Assembly (NCBI GenBank): GCA_033439795.1
Contig: JAUTDP010000008.1
Coordinates: 124,001-188,000, forward strand
Reading direction: 5' to 3'
Origin: Sordaria brevicollis
Taxonomy: Eukaryota > Ascomycota > Sordariomycetes > Sordariales > Sordariaceae
Length of the DNA: 64,000 nucleotides
Both the position numbers and the translations under genes were made by a program. Of the stretch, positions 1-10,361 are shown piece by piece. The notes beneath the pieces were generated by a model, which did not search any database, was not told the origin of the DNA, and worked only from the letters and a program-made list of their open reading frames with translations. Numbering within the stretch: the stretch's first letter is position 1; every line of letters starts with the position of its first letter.

Positions 1-98
1 TATCCCCCTTCCCCACTTACACCAAAATACCACAAAGTGAACCACCAGTCCTCCTCCTCCTCCTCCTCCTCCTCTTTCCGCTGCTGCAAGCGAAGAAC

Positions 99-935
99 CT
101 ATACCTGAGGCTTCACCTCCACCCTCCGCCACATACCCACATGCTCAATCCCCTCCTCCCACCACCTCCCCATCTCCTCGTCAATCACAAACCCAGCCCT
201 CTTCCACACATTCATCGCACTAACCTGGGCATGAACGCAGAATAAACCATGCCACTTCAACCCATCTCCCTTCACACCCGTGCAAAAATATTGTGGATGC
301 TCCCTCATCCACTCCACCGCCTTCTGTATCAATTGGTTCGCAACCCCCCGTCCACGAAACTCCGGCAGAACCGCTAACCGACCAAGTTTGAGGTACGTCT
401 CTTCCCCATCATGCAAACTCGTCTTCCTATCCCTCCCACTCTCCTCCGCCACCTCCAAAGCCTTGACCGTTTCCCCGTCCAGCTCGTCATGGTTTACCAA
501 CTCATCACCCAAATACCTCCCCCCCTTAACCGGATGAGGAGCGTGAGGAAAGGGGACGATTCTCACTGTCCCTACTGGTCGAGGCTCGTCGTCATCGTCG
601 TCGTCGTCGTCCTCAGCATCAGCGTCGTCGTCGTCAGCGTCAGCGTCGTCGTCAGCGTCGTCAGCGTCAGAGGAAGAGGCATAACAAACAAAATGCACAC
701 ACCGCGCATCGTTAACGTCGAACTCGTTTTCCGCGGGGATTTGCTGTTCGCGAATGAAAACGGCTTCGCGGACGGTCATAGCGTCGAGAAAAGTCTTTGG
801 GACGGAGAGGAGGGTGGAGGGGGATTGGAGGGAGGGGGCGAGACGGCCGTTCCATAAGGAGAGGGAGGAAGAGAGGCCGGGGGGGAGGAGGGTGGTTATC
901 GCGGTGAGGGGGAGGGGGGTGGGTTGGGAACCCAT
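99..935 (-). CDS. GNAT-family N-acetyltransferase
   Basis: Single-exon gene of 278 codons plus stop. I start it at the ATG at 933-935; the open frame runs further upstream, but that part has no family resemblance and reads like leader DNA. The N-terminal third holds a segment resembling the start of GNAT folds (TVREAVFIREQQI, about residues 55-67). The acetyl-CoA-binding motif A is clear near residues 191-212 (LGRLAVLPEFRGRGVANQL), with the R-G-R-G-V-A loop that holds the pyrophosphate. Known of the family: transfer of acetyl from acetyl-CoA to an amine. The substrate cannot be told from sequence. Between these parts sits an almost pure Asp/Glu/Ala stretch of about 30 residues, encoded by a GTC/GAC trinucleotide run at about 594-672, probably a flexible surface loop. 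Function beyond acetyltransferase is unknown. Confidence 0.8.
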   Translation of the reverse strand: MGSQPTPLPLTAITTLLPPGLSSSLSLWNGRLAPSLQSPSTLLSVPKTFLDAMTVREAVFIREQQIPAENEFDVNDARCVHFVCYASSSDADDADDDADADDDDADAEDDDDDDDDEPRPVGTVRIVPFPHAPHPVKGGRYLGDELVNHDELDGETVKALEVAEESGRDRKTSLHDGEETYLKLGRLAVLPEFRGRGVANQLIQKAVEWMREHPQYFCTGVKGDGLKWHGLFCVHAQVSAMNVWKRAGFVIDEEMGRWWEEGIEHVGMWRRVEVKPQV

Positions 936-1767
936 GTTGGTGGTTTTGGTTGGAGTGATGAGAGGTGGTGGGTTGAGGTGACTTTCTTGGTGTTGTGATG
1001 TTGGTTTAACTCGTCGAGAGGATTGGAGAGTTGAGATGCCAAGAGGCTCGAGTTGTATAAAGAACGGCCAAAATGTTGATGTTAACGGTGACTCGTCGAA
1101 GAAATTGCCACACAGCCAGAGTCTGTTGTCAAGTCTTGTCCTGAAAGAATAAATATCTTGAAATGTGACAGTCAGTGTTTGAAGACTTTTTTTTCCTGAC
1201 TGGATAAGGTGAAAATGAAAACGAACCAAATGTGGTTTCCCGTTGAGAACCTCTTTGGCTGGCCAAGACTCCTTCGAGCTAGTTTGGTAATCCAAAAGAC
1301 TGATAAGAGCAGAAATGTGTGTTCGTGAAAACCTGGAATGTTTGCGAAGCTAAAGACAGAAAATGTAAAAGGAAGTCTTGTCGTCAAAGAATAAAGAATT
1401 CCACTCACTCGGCTCCGTGCCCGTGTTGCCTGCCTCTTGCCGTTGCCGATCAGTGATCCGGTATCCGGGTGGAAACAGTGTTCCGCTAGCCGGTCCATAC
1501 CTGCCAAAATTTATATTTGGCCCCCACGGAGCCGATGGACGCGGGACTGGGCGGGGTCGGGGAAAGCGGGGACTACCGACGGTTGTCCGCATTGGATGTT
1601 CGGTCGGGGTTGTGATTGGTCAATCTCTGTTCGCTGCTGATTGGCGGCTTCTTCTTCGCAGTCGACTTCTTCCGTTCGTCTTTCCCCTTTCATCAACAAC
1701 ATGAACACTTCGCTCCTGCTCTTGTTACATCTAGCTCGTTTTGCGAGGCAATTGCAGTGATGATGGG

Positions 1768-1773
1768 CACGTG
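1768..1773. promoter_or_regulatory. Palindromic E-box CACGTG
   Basis: Perfect CACGTG, 244 bp before the SDR start codon. Such sites bind bHLH factors in fungi. Use here is inferred from position only. Confidence 0.3.
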
Positions 1774-1835
1774 CCTTGACCGGTGACAGATGACTAGGCA
1801 ACAGCCAGTGATGGACAGATTCTGAGGGGAAGGAG

Positions 1836-1842
1836 TATAAAA
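1836..1842 (+). promoter_or_regulatory. TATA-like box of the SDR gene
   Basis: TATAAAA 175 bp upstream of the SDR ATG, followed by a pyrimidine-rich leader (about 1870-1990) typical of fungal transcription start regions. Confidence 0.45.
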
Positions 1843-2016
1843 GGAAGGCGGGGCCCTGTTGTCAGTCGACGACAACTTCCTCCTTCCTTCATCTTTCTCC
1901 ACATCAGCTTGCTCGACCCTCACGCTCCTGCCTCGACTGTCTCATCATCCCACACGAATTTACTCATTTTCCTGATTGCAACCTCGTCAGACAGCTGAAG
2001 GCTCTCACCAGTCACC

Positions 2017-2995
2017 ATGGTCCAGGTTGACAACGAAATCAAGGGCAAGCTCGTCCTCATCACCGGTGCTTCCGGAGGGTAACTCTCACCTTTTTTTTCG
2101 TCTCAGAATTCTTCATGGCTTTGGCAAATTTTGAAGCCATAATCACACCAGAACGAGTTTGAGGCCATCACCACTCCAGAAAAGCAGTCTCTTCCCCATT
2201 TCCATGGCGTAGTTGCTCACTGTCTTTTCTAGCATCGGCGCCGCCATAGCCCGCCGCCTCTGGGCCCTCGGTGCCCGCCTTGTGCTCACATATTCCTCTT
2301 CCCCCGACAAAATGGACGACCTCGAAAAGGAGCTTTACGACGCCTTCTGCGATGGCCAAACCGCCCACGATTCCAGCACCAACCGCATGCTCGGCAACGC
2401 CACCCTTCTTCCCATGTCCAATGTCAAGTGCGACCTCTCTTCGCCAGAGGACATCGAGCGTCTCTTTTCCAACTTTCAACTCATCCACGGCCAGCCCGGT
2501 CCAGATATCCTCATCTCCAACGCTGGCTATGGAAAACGCATCCCGAGCATCTTGGATATCAGCCTGGAAGAATTCGACAAGATGATCAACATCAACCTCC
2601 GCGCTGCTTTCTTGCTCTGCAAACTGGCCCTGCCGCACATGATCCAGCGAAACTGGGGCCGCATCATCTTTGTTTCGTCCATCTCTGCCCAAGGCGGCGG
2701 GATTAACGGGTGTCACTATGCTGCTTCCAAGGCGGGACTGACCGGGTTGATGAAGAACCTGGCTAGGAAACATGCCGGACAGGGCATCACGGTTAATGAT
2801 GTCGCCCCGGCCATGATTGGGGACACGGGCATGATTCCGGATGAGAAGTTTGTTGAAGGGACACCCGGGGATGTCAAGAATATCCCCGTGGGAAGACTGG
2901 GGACCACGGAGGAGGTGGGCAATGTGGTGGAAATGTTGTGCAAGACGGGATACATGACGGGGCAGAGTATCTTGTTGAGTGGGGGGTTGATGTAA
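2017..2995 (+). CDS. Short-chain dehydrogenase/reductase (SDR), FabG-like
   Basis: Two exons, 2017-2078 and 2233-2995, with a 154-nt intron (GTAACT...TCTAG); 274 aa. The start ATG at 2017 is in good context (CACCATGG). The intron splits the nucleotide-binding glycine motif, which is restored by splicing to TGASGGIGAAIA (T-G-x3-G-x-G). Other SDR marks: NAG in LISNAGYG, the catalytic Ser in VSSISAQGG, and Y-x3-K in HYAASKAG. The protein ends in SGGLM, a usual classical-SDR C-terminus, and the length fits the family. Known of the family: NAD(P)H-dependent carbonyl/alcohol oxidoreduction. It resembles 3-oxoacyl-ACP reductases in layout, but the substrate cannot be assigned. No organelle targeting signal is evident. 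Confidence 0.85.
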
Positions 2996-3474
2996 GTGGG
3001 TGGCTAGGTGGGGGTAAGTACTTTGTTTCGGTTGTGATCTTGGGCTTGGAGTTTTGGTATTTAGACAAACTGGAGATAATGCCCAGGGACATTCATAATG
3101 TTATGGCTGAGAATGAGAGCGTAAAGTTTCCACTCCGCGATACACTTCTGTTTGCTCTCTGATAACGTCAACCCTTTGGATTTCGATGTCCTGCTTTGTT
3201 TTTCATTATTATCGTCACTACCAGCAGCATTGCATCTACAACGAAAAGAAAGGGTATGTAACAACCAAATCCACGCCTACTTCCACCCGAGATCATTTAC
3301 TAACATTCGTTACACCAACCAGTATATGTCGTAACAGTCATGCCTTCCCATGTGGATGTCACCCTTCTTCTTCCTCATCATCCACCGTCATCACATAGAA
3401 CCAAATCACTTCTCACACCATTACCCCCTCCCTCCTCTTTTTCCCCTTCCCCCATAGAGGTAGGTAACCACATC
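2996..3474. other. Convergent intergenic region
   Basis: Space between the 3' ends of the SDR gene and the polyQ protein gene. It should hold both 3' UTRs; I see no gene, RNA or repeat of note. Confidence 0.5.
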
Positions 3475-4153
3475 TCACCACCCCCTCCCCCCTCCCCCTC
3501 CCTCGCCCCCGTACCCATACCCATACCCATACCCCTCCCCACCCCCACCCCCATACCCATTCCCATTCCCATACTGCTGCCCATACTGCTGCCCCTGCCG
3601 CCCCTGCAAACTAACCATCTCCCCCAAAATACTAACCACGTCACTAACATCCCTCCACTCCCCCCCCGTCCACTTCTCCCTCGCGCCCGCTCCCGTCGTA
3701 GGCCAGCTCCTCACCTCATTCCAAATATCCATCAGAACCGCATCAACCTGCACTTGCTTCTCCACCACCAGATGCTGGTCCGACTCGTGCGCGTGCGCCA
3801 GAGCCCATTGTTCGAGGCGCAGCTCGAACATCCGCCGGAGGAGCTTGGTGGTGCGGCGGATGTCGGAGGCTGAGGGGTGTTGTTTTTGTGCTGCTTGGGG
3901 TTGGGGTTGGGGTTGGGAGGGTTGCCCCGGGGGGTTTTGGGGGTGGGTGGAATGGGGTTTGAGAGGGGAGGAGGATTTGATGGATTTGGGGGGGAGGAGA
4001 CCGCCGCCGCTGCCGGGGAGGAGAGAGGATGGGTGGTGGTGAGAGGCGCGGTGGGTGGAAAAGGATTGGAGGTTACCGTGGCGGGTGTGAGTAGGAGGGG
4101 GAGGGGGGGAACCGCGCTCCGAGACAGGGTAAGGGGGTTGAACTCCCGTCGCT

Positions 4154-4185
<32 letters not shown>

Positions 4186-4810
4186 TGGTTTGCGCAGGAC
4201 GTTTTGTTGCTGCTGCTGGGGCTGCTGCTGGGGCTGCGGCTGCGGAGGAAATTGTTGGCTTACACCTCTCTGTCTCTGCTGCCCCCTTTCTTGAAGCGGT
4301 GGTTGTTGTTGTTGTTGCTGAGAGCTAGAGCTATTATGCACCGGCTGCCCGGGATAGCGAGGGGTGTTTGGCTGCTGCTGCTGCTGCTGCTGGACACCCA
4401 AGTAACTCTGGGATTGAGCATGCGACAAAGGGTGAGGAGATACTGCAGCGGGCCCAACCCCGGGAGAGGTAGCAGCTGACGAAGAAGAAACGGTGTTCAT
4501 GCTGCTTCGTCCCAAGGAGCTGTTGCTGCTGGTGCTGCCAAAGTTGCTCAGACTGAGGCGCGAGCCGAGGCTGGCGCTGCGGCGGTCGCGGTCGCGGTTG
4601 CCGCTCATATTGCTGTTGCTGCCACTGCCACTGCCATCGCGGTGGGGGTGGACGCCCCCGGCGTCTTGTGGAGTCAAGTTGCCGTTACCGCTTTGGTCGT
4701 GATGGTGGTAGTAAGCGTTGTTGGGATCGTGAGGATACTGAGTGTTCGAACCAGCTCTGGCAGGTACCGGAAGTGACAGTCTATTGTTGCCATGATGGTG
4801 TCCGGGATAT

Positions 4811-4842
<32 letters not shown>

Positions 4843-5139
4843 AGGCGGAGCTTGATGGGTTGTGTAAGCGTTTGCGTAGTCGTTCGTTCCTGCTGGTAAT
4901 TCGGAGATGGAACTTAGGGCGGGTGCTTGGTGGCCGTAGTTGTTGGCGCTGTAGGCTGAGGAGGAGCCGTTGGGGTTATAGGAGTGGTAACCCCCGTTGT
5001 TGTTGGAATACACGCCGCCGTTGGCGTTGAGGTCGTGGCTGTTAAAGTTGTCGGGCACGATGGGTTGAGGTTGGAGGTTGGCGGAGGAGGATTTGGGTCG
5101 GAGTCCGAAGACTTTGCGGAACTTTAGGGAGCCGCCCAT
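3475..5139 (-). CDS. Low-complexity polyQ/polyA protein of unknown function
   Basis: Single open frame of 554 aa, ATG at 5137-5139. I do not recognise a named family. The N-terminus (MGGSLKFRKVFGLRP) is basic, with a glycine at position 2 that could be myristoylated, although the consensus is imperfect. Residues about 25-400 are low complexity: several polyGln runs, a polyAla run, and Ser/Asn/His/Pro-rich tracts. The one conserved-looking folded part is near residues 425-515, starting SASDIRRTTKLLRRMFELRL and containing several Trp residues (EQWALAHAH, DIWNEVRSW, GGEWRDVSDV). The tail is a Gly/Tyr repeat (GYGYGYGY). The composition suggests a regulatory or condensate-forming scaffold; that is inference only. 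CAG/CTG runs lie at about 4150-4182 and 4810-4840. Confidence 0.65.
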
Positions 5140-6065
5140 TGTTGCGATCTAAGGGTGTTGTTGTTTGGATTTTCGGGTTTTGGGGTGACGAGGAAATGAT
5201 GAGTGTCTGAATGGCTTCTTGGGTACACTACTTGCTCGATGATTCGGGTGGAGGAGCAATGAATCGTGGGATCTCAAACTATCCTCTGAAAAGTCACTCC
5301 TCGGGGCTTGTTATGTTGACTTGGAGATAACAGGTCGAGTCTCGAGAGAGGAGCCCCAGTTGAGCTTCAGTCTGTTATAGAGGGATCAGTCGATGCTCTT
5401 CAAGCAAAAAGTCCAGTAGACTCACCAGAGAAGATCCAACACATACACACAGGGGGGAAAGTTCAAATTCCACAAGTCTTTTGGATATCAACACCAACGA
5501 AGAAAGGTGTTCAACTTCCAAGATCTTCTGACAGAAAGCCCCTTTCAAAGATTGTCAGAGCCTTGTCCAACTTCAGCGCGTCCAAGAGGAAGTTTCCAAA
5601 CACGAGAGAACTCAGCCCCATCCAATGCCTCCAGAGTGTCGGCGGCAGGACTCGACAATAAAGCAATCCCATCCAGTCCAGTCTTCACAGCCCAGCGCTT
5701 CCGCTTCCCACTTCCCTTCTCGTCAACCCCATAAAAGCAGCCACCCTTTTAGCCCCCCTCCCCAGCCAAGCATTCAACTTTCCATTCCACATGTGGGAGA
5801 TGTGGCTCCAGCCCATCCATTCGGGTTGGCTTATCCAGCAGCGGCACCAGCAGCAGCCTAGGCGGATTTCTCTTCTTGTCCCTGGGCGCTTCTCCCAACA
5901 CCATCACCATCATGAACAATTTCTATCCCTATCCAGAATGTTACATGTAAGTCATCGGCTTTTTACCCCGTATCCCGTATCCCGGTCCTGGGCTCGGCGC
6001 ACCGCCTGCACCAAGCCAGAAATGAGTTGGCAAGAAAGCCTTGTCTAGTCTAGCCCGCATTGCAG

Positions 6066-6090
6066 TGCACTGCACTGCACTGCACTGCAC
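6066..6090. repeat. Pentanucleotide tandem repeat (TGCAC)n
   Basis: Five perfect head-to-tail copies of TGCAC, bordered by TGCAG/TGGAG variants. The unit is part palindromic (GTGCAC/TGCA), so the array can fold on itself. Confidence 0.8.
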
Positions 6091-6356
6091 TGGAGGTTGT
6101 ATCCTAGGTATCCAGTAAGGTTCTACGTAGTTTTAGGGTCGGGAAAGAGTGTTTTGCTATCAATGGTAGTAGTGGTGTTCAGCTTTTGACGAGAGTACCG
6201 TCAGGTACTGGGGTGAAAATGGCACTGTGTCCGTCGGCTATGGGTTGCAAATGTTTGGACGAATAGAGACAAAGTGATAAGGTGTGGCTTGCATTTGTGC
6301 TCTTTACTATGGGGTGTTTCATTGGGTTCTGGAGAAGATACTGAATGGACCCTGAA

Positions 6357-6375
6357 GGGGGGGGGGGGGGGGGGG
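6357..6375 (+). repeat. Homopolymer G19 tract
   Basis: Nineteen uninterrupted G residues in intergenic DNA. It can form G-quadruplex and is a likely site of length error in sequencing or replication. Confidence 0.85.
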
Positions 6376-6837
6376 CGAATAGTTTATTGGAACTACGAGT
6401 TAAAGTCAAAGTCAACTGGTGTGGTGTGACGGGAGGAAGGGGGGGAGGGGCTTGGTTGGAAATCGCGGCGTCTCGCAGAGCTTCCCGAATGGGGAATTGG
6501 TGTGTAAGTGGGCGGCAGGCAATGGGATTTTGGCTCTGGGATGTTTACATACCTACAGAGGTCAATTTAGTTTTTGAGTCGGAAATATTGATGGTAAAGA
6601 CAGGCAAATTTCAAATCGTGAAGGCGATCTGGAAAGAAGACTTCCATACCTCTCTCTCTCTCTCTCTAGTGATGTACGGAACATGTACCCATTACCCAGT
6701 CCAGTCCAGTCTCCGGAACAAAATATATATACCCTAGACAAAGTGGTATCATCACAAAATAAAACACCCATAATCAAGCATCCAAAAAGAGGTTCCGACT
6801 GCCCCCATTCATCCATCCTTCATATTTCCATCACCAT

Positions 6838-9460
6838 CTACGACATATCAGACTCCCCCAACGGCACCTCCGCGCTCGCCAACACCTTCCCATCGCTCGT
6901 GATCTTGACCTCGCACTTCTCCGTCACATGAATCTCGACTTTGACCATAAACTTGTAATACTCCCCAAAGTCCTTGTTCACGAACTTTGTTCTGTTTTTG
7001 TCTGGGATCTTGGTCAGGTTGCACTTGAGCGTGACTGTCTGGTCTCGGCCTGTTTAACGGTCAGCTTTGTTGGTCTTGAAAGCAGCAGTGAAGCTTGAGC
7101 CTAGGATGGAAGTAGTAGCGTAGGTGGCGTAAGGAAAAAAAAAAAATATGACGACAAACCTTTATTAACAGCCCCAAACCTCGTCGGCGGCTCCTCCGCA
7201 CTCGACGCCACAAACACCACCTCCCTAAAAACGTCCGGCGGCGGCGGCGGCGGTGCCATGTTGTTGCTGACAGCACCACCGCGCTTATCAAACCGGTTCG
7301 AAAACGATCCCCCAAAGTTATGCGAAGGGCCTGCCCTTGCTCCGGCAGCAGTCCCCGTCCCCGTCCCGTTCGGCGGCGCATGGAAATGACTAGCCTTCAT
7401 ACTCCAATGGCAGTCATACGTCGAGATCAACGGTTTCCCGGGGAAAATCGCATCGCCCTTGTTAACGAACCACCTTATCTGGTCCGTCGCCCAACTAACG
7501 CCCTCCGGATCCACATCCAGATCCGACGGCTTATGCGACTCGTAGGGCGCGTATTGCATGCGCACCTTGATGCCGTAGTGGCGCGGACAAGGACGGATGA
7601 CGGGCGGCAAGTCGGTGTGGACACCCAAGGACTTGATGATGGCGCCGCGCGTGACGGCGGACCAGCAGTCGTCGCCGCGGTCGACTTGGATGCCGCTCGT
7701 AGCTCCCCAGTGCTTGACGCGCTCGTAGAGGTAAGGGGACCGGCCGAAGCCGCCCGAGAGAAAGATTTTGCGGACTTTGAGCTTTTTGGCGATTTGGATG
7801 TGGGTGGCTGCCTGCCCGATCAGGACGAGGGTTTTGTGGACTGAGTGTTCGAACATTTGTTTTAGGTCGTCGCTGGTTCTAGTCAGTGTCTGACTTTGCC
7901 TGATGGGTGTGAAGAAAGTGGAGGACATACACAGTAATCTTGATAGCACCATTCATGATCCCGCGTTCTTCATCATCCGTCGTGCCGATTCCTCGGGGCA
8001 ACTGGATCGGAAAGCCAAGCTTTTGATCCTTGCCATCGAACTGGTGCTTGATGCCCTCAAATCTCCCATGGAGCATGCGCAGCTTGGGCTTGATGATGGA
8101 GTGCCCGCCTGTCGCTGTGTCTTGCGATTCTGTCTCCATCAGCTTCTCCCAGTCCTCCGGCCCAACTTTTAGTCGGATGAATTCTTCAAACGCTCGGTCG
8201 ATGCAGGTGGCGCCGCATTTGTCACCTATTGGGTAGCCGATTTGTTCGAGCTTGAACTGCTTCTTGTCAAGATCGAGGCTCACGACTTTGTAGGAGGCCA
8301 GGTCCTAGTAGATGTCTTTGTCAGTTTGGGATTGTGTAAGGGGTGGAGTAGGAGGGCACGCACAACAGTGCCGCCACCGGCATCTACCACAATGAAGCAG
8401 TCATTCTTTCGAAAATTTACCCGGTCCTCGCGCATGGCTTCCCGTAGGGTGTAGTGGGCGCATGCTTCGGGTTCGGAAACGAAGGAAAAATTGCGGATTT
8501 TGGGGAAGAGGCCAGGCTCGAAAGCGAGGCGAACAGCGCGGTATGTCGAGTTGAGTGCTTTGTCGGACCATTTCTGTTGAAGGCAGTCAGCTTGAGGGTT
8601 CACAATACCTCTAGGTGACTATTTTCACTTACAGCGGGATGCGTGATCACCATGTCGATGGGAATGTTGTCGGCCACCTTTCTTCCAACCTGAGTCTGAA
8701 TCTCTTCAAGCGTCTGCTCAGCGATGTGGTCTAGATAGTCCTTGACAATATCCTCGGGTTCCTTGGCCAAGTGCCTTGGAATATCATTCCTGATGACAGC
8801 TTCTTCGCTCAGGTCAAGCAACCGCATGCCCCAGAGAGTTTCAGCCAATGTTGTTAGCTCGGCACTTCGATTGCGTATCTCTTCCAACTCCAGCTTGGTC
8901 CACTTGAGGACTCGGGAGTTATCGTCAATGTCATACCCCCATTGCCGACATCCCTTTGGAGAAGGTGAATAGGAAATCTCTGAAGGGACCTTTTCGGATT
9001 CGTGTGTCGGCCATCCCTGGAGAACCCGTATGTCGTCGGCAAGCACATCAAGGTCTTGGTCCTTCTGTCTTGAGGCGACAGAGAGATAGGCAACTCCGGT
9101 AAAGGTCGTTCCATAATCAAGAGCAAGGACCATTCGTGTCTCTGGCGCGGGGATGCTTGCCGAAGAGAAATTGGAAAAGCCATGAGGACTATCGGTTCTT
9201 GAGGGAGTTATGGCCTCGTTCATGGGATCTTGAGGATCATCATAGTTGTCCCACTCATCGACATCCTCCTCACTTCTTCTTGTTGTTGATACTGGCGAAA
9301 CCTCCCTCTTTGGAGTACCTGGATAAGCTGGGGAGACGGAGAGAGAGATAGGTGCAGGTGGGGGAGGAGGAGGGCGACTTGGTAGAGTGGCCATGTTGAC
9401 TCGTGGTTCTTTCGCTGCCTGTATATCGCGGTAGTACTGTTCAATCTCTTCGGGGTCCAT
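6838..9460 (-). CDS. HSP70-superfamily (HSPA12-like) ATPase protein
   Basis: Five exons on the minus strand: 8633-9460, 8364-8573, 7931-8304, 7160-7878, 6838-7049; 780 aa. The four introns (59, 59, 52 and 110 nt) have GT...AG ends, and each junction restores a motif. The HSP70/actin ATP-binding core is present: phosphate-1 LALDYGTTFTG (D115-x-G117-T-T), phosphate-2 VVDAGGGTVDLASYKV (about 337-352, joined across intron 2) and adenosine motif FLSGGFGRSPYL (about 507-518). It lacks a recognisable HSP70 substrate-binding domain and an EEVD end, so it belongs with the divergent HSPA12-type fungal proteins rather than the chaperones. The N-terminal 105 residues are Pro/Ser/Asp-rich and probably disordered. 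Client and role are unknown. The true start may lie further upstream, because the same frame stays open beyond 9460. Confidence 0.8.
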
Positions 9461-10361
9461 AGGAGTTGACCGGGTGTTTATTTCGGCGAAGAGTGCAGAT
9501 ATGTCCTCATCTGGTGCTCAATTGACACTGCCTTCGAGTTCAGTATGTCTCCCGATATCATCACAACTTTGACAGCCTTTCCCATCGCGGATCAGCAAGG
9601 CGCTCAGCTGCCCCTCGTGTTGCGCGTAACGGAACCATTCCCCCCTCTTCATCGCGCCGACGCCGCCCCCCTCACTCCTCCGTGCCCGTCTTCGTCGCGC
9701 CCAGGATCCATGAACCGCCCTGTTCAGGCACACTCTCCCGAGTCCCCCTCCATACAACCCAGATGTGTCGACAAGGCTGAGGTGCCATCTCCGGGGGGTT
9801 GCACAAGTGCTGCATCAGTCTGCACCGGGCGCATATTGTCATCGCGGGTTGGTGAGTGCTGGTCGAAGAATGCCCAAGTGGCGTCGACTAGCGAATTTCT
9901 GCATGACTCCGAACCGCCAAAGAGTCAAATGTCAGCCCATGTTGATGATTAGAGAAAGTACCTCGAAGTCTTTGGTGGTTCCTTGGCACTGTGCGTCTCT
10001 GAATGGGCGGGATGTGGTGTTGTTGACATGGGCAAGTTTTCAGCTGCGGGGTCGAAATGAGGTGTTTTGGAGAAAAGTGACTGAGGACAACACCACACAG
10101 AGACAGGATAAGCCACCCACCCACACTCCGAAAAAGAGACCCTGGATCTGAATGAGACCGAGAAGATGGCTCAGCGCGTATTGGGACAATTGCCAGAAAG
10201 GCTGTGTGGTGTTACGTCTGAGTGTCCCCTCGGCGAAAGACTGGGAGGACGAGGAGAACACACGCCACTCCGACATGTCAACACTCGGAAAGTTCTCATC
10301 AATACCTTCAAGCTTCACAATCAGACACACACACTACCTCACAGTCAACTGCCTATGAGCC
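9461..10361. other. Divergent intergenic region, HSP70-like / coiled-coil gene
   Basis: Promoter interval of two divergent genes. The first 40 bp upstream of the HSP70-like ATG stay open in its frame and look coding (see findings). Otherwise no gene is supported. Confidence 0.45.

Larger units (their letters stand above)
936..2016. other. Divergent intergenic region, GNAT / SDR
   Basis: Upstream DNA shared by two divergently transcribed genes. I see no convincing gene. Two reverse-orientation CCAAT pentamers (ATTGG) lie at about 1614-1645, an E-box at 1768-1773 and a TATA-like box at 1836-1842, all better placed for the rightward SDR gene. Confidence 0.5.
5140..6837. other. Long upstream/intergenic region with simple repeats
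   Basis: About 1.7 kb between the polyQ gene start and the stop of the HSP70-like gene, both leftward. No gene is supported. It contains a TGCAC pentamer array (about 6066-6090), a 19-nt G run (6357-6375) and a CT microsatellite (about 6650-6667). The part next to 5140 should be the leader of the polyQ gene. Confidence 0.5.

Noticed and set aside
2991..3000. GTAAGT-like donor overlapping the SDR stop codon, which could add a 3' exon
   Set aside because: The unspliced end SGGLM already matches the usual SDR C-terminus, and no acceptor with a continuing conserved frame was seen.
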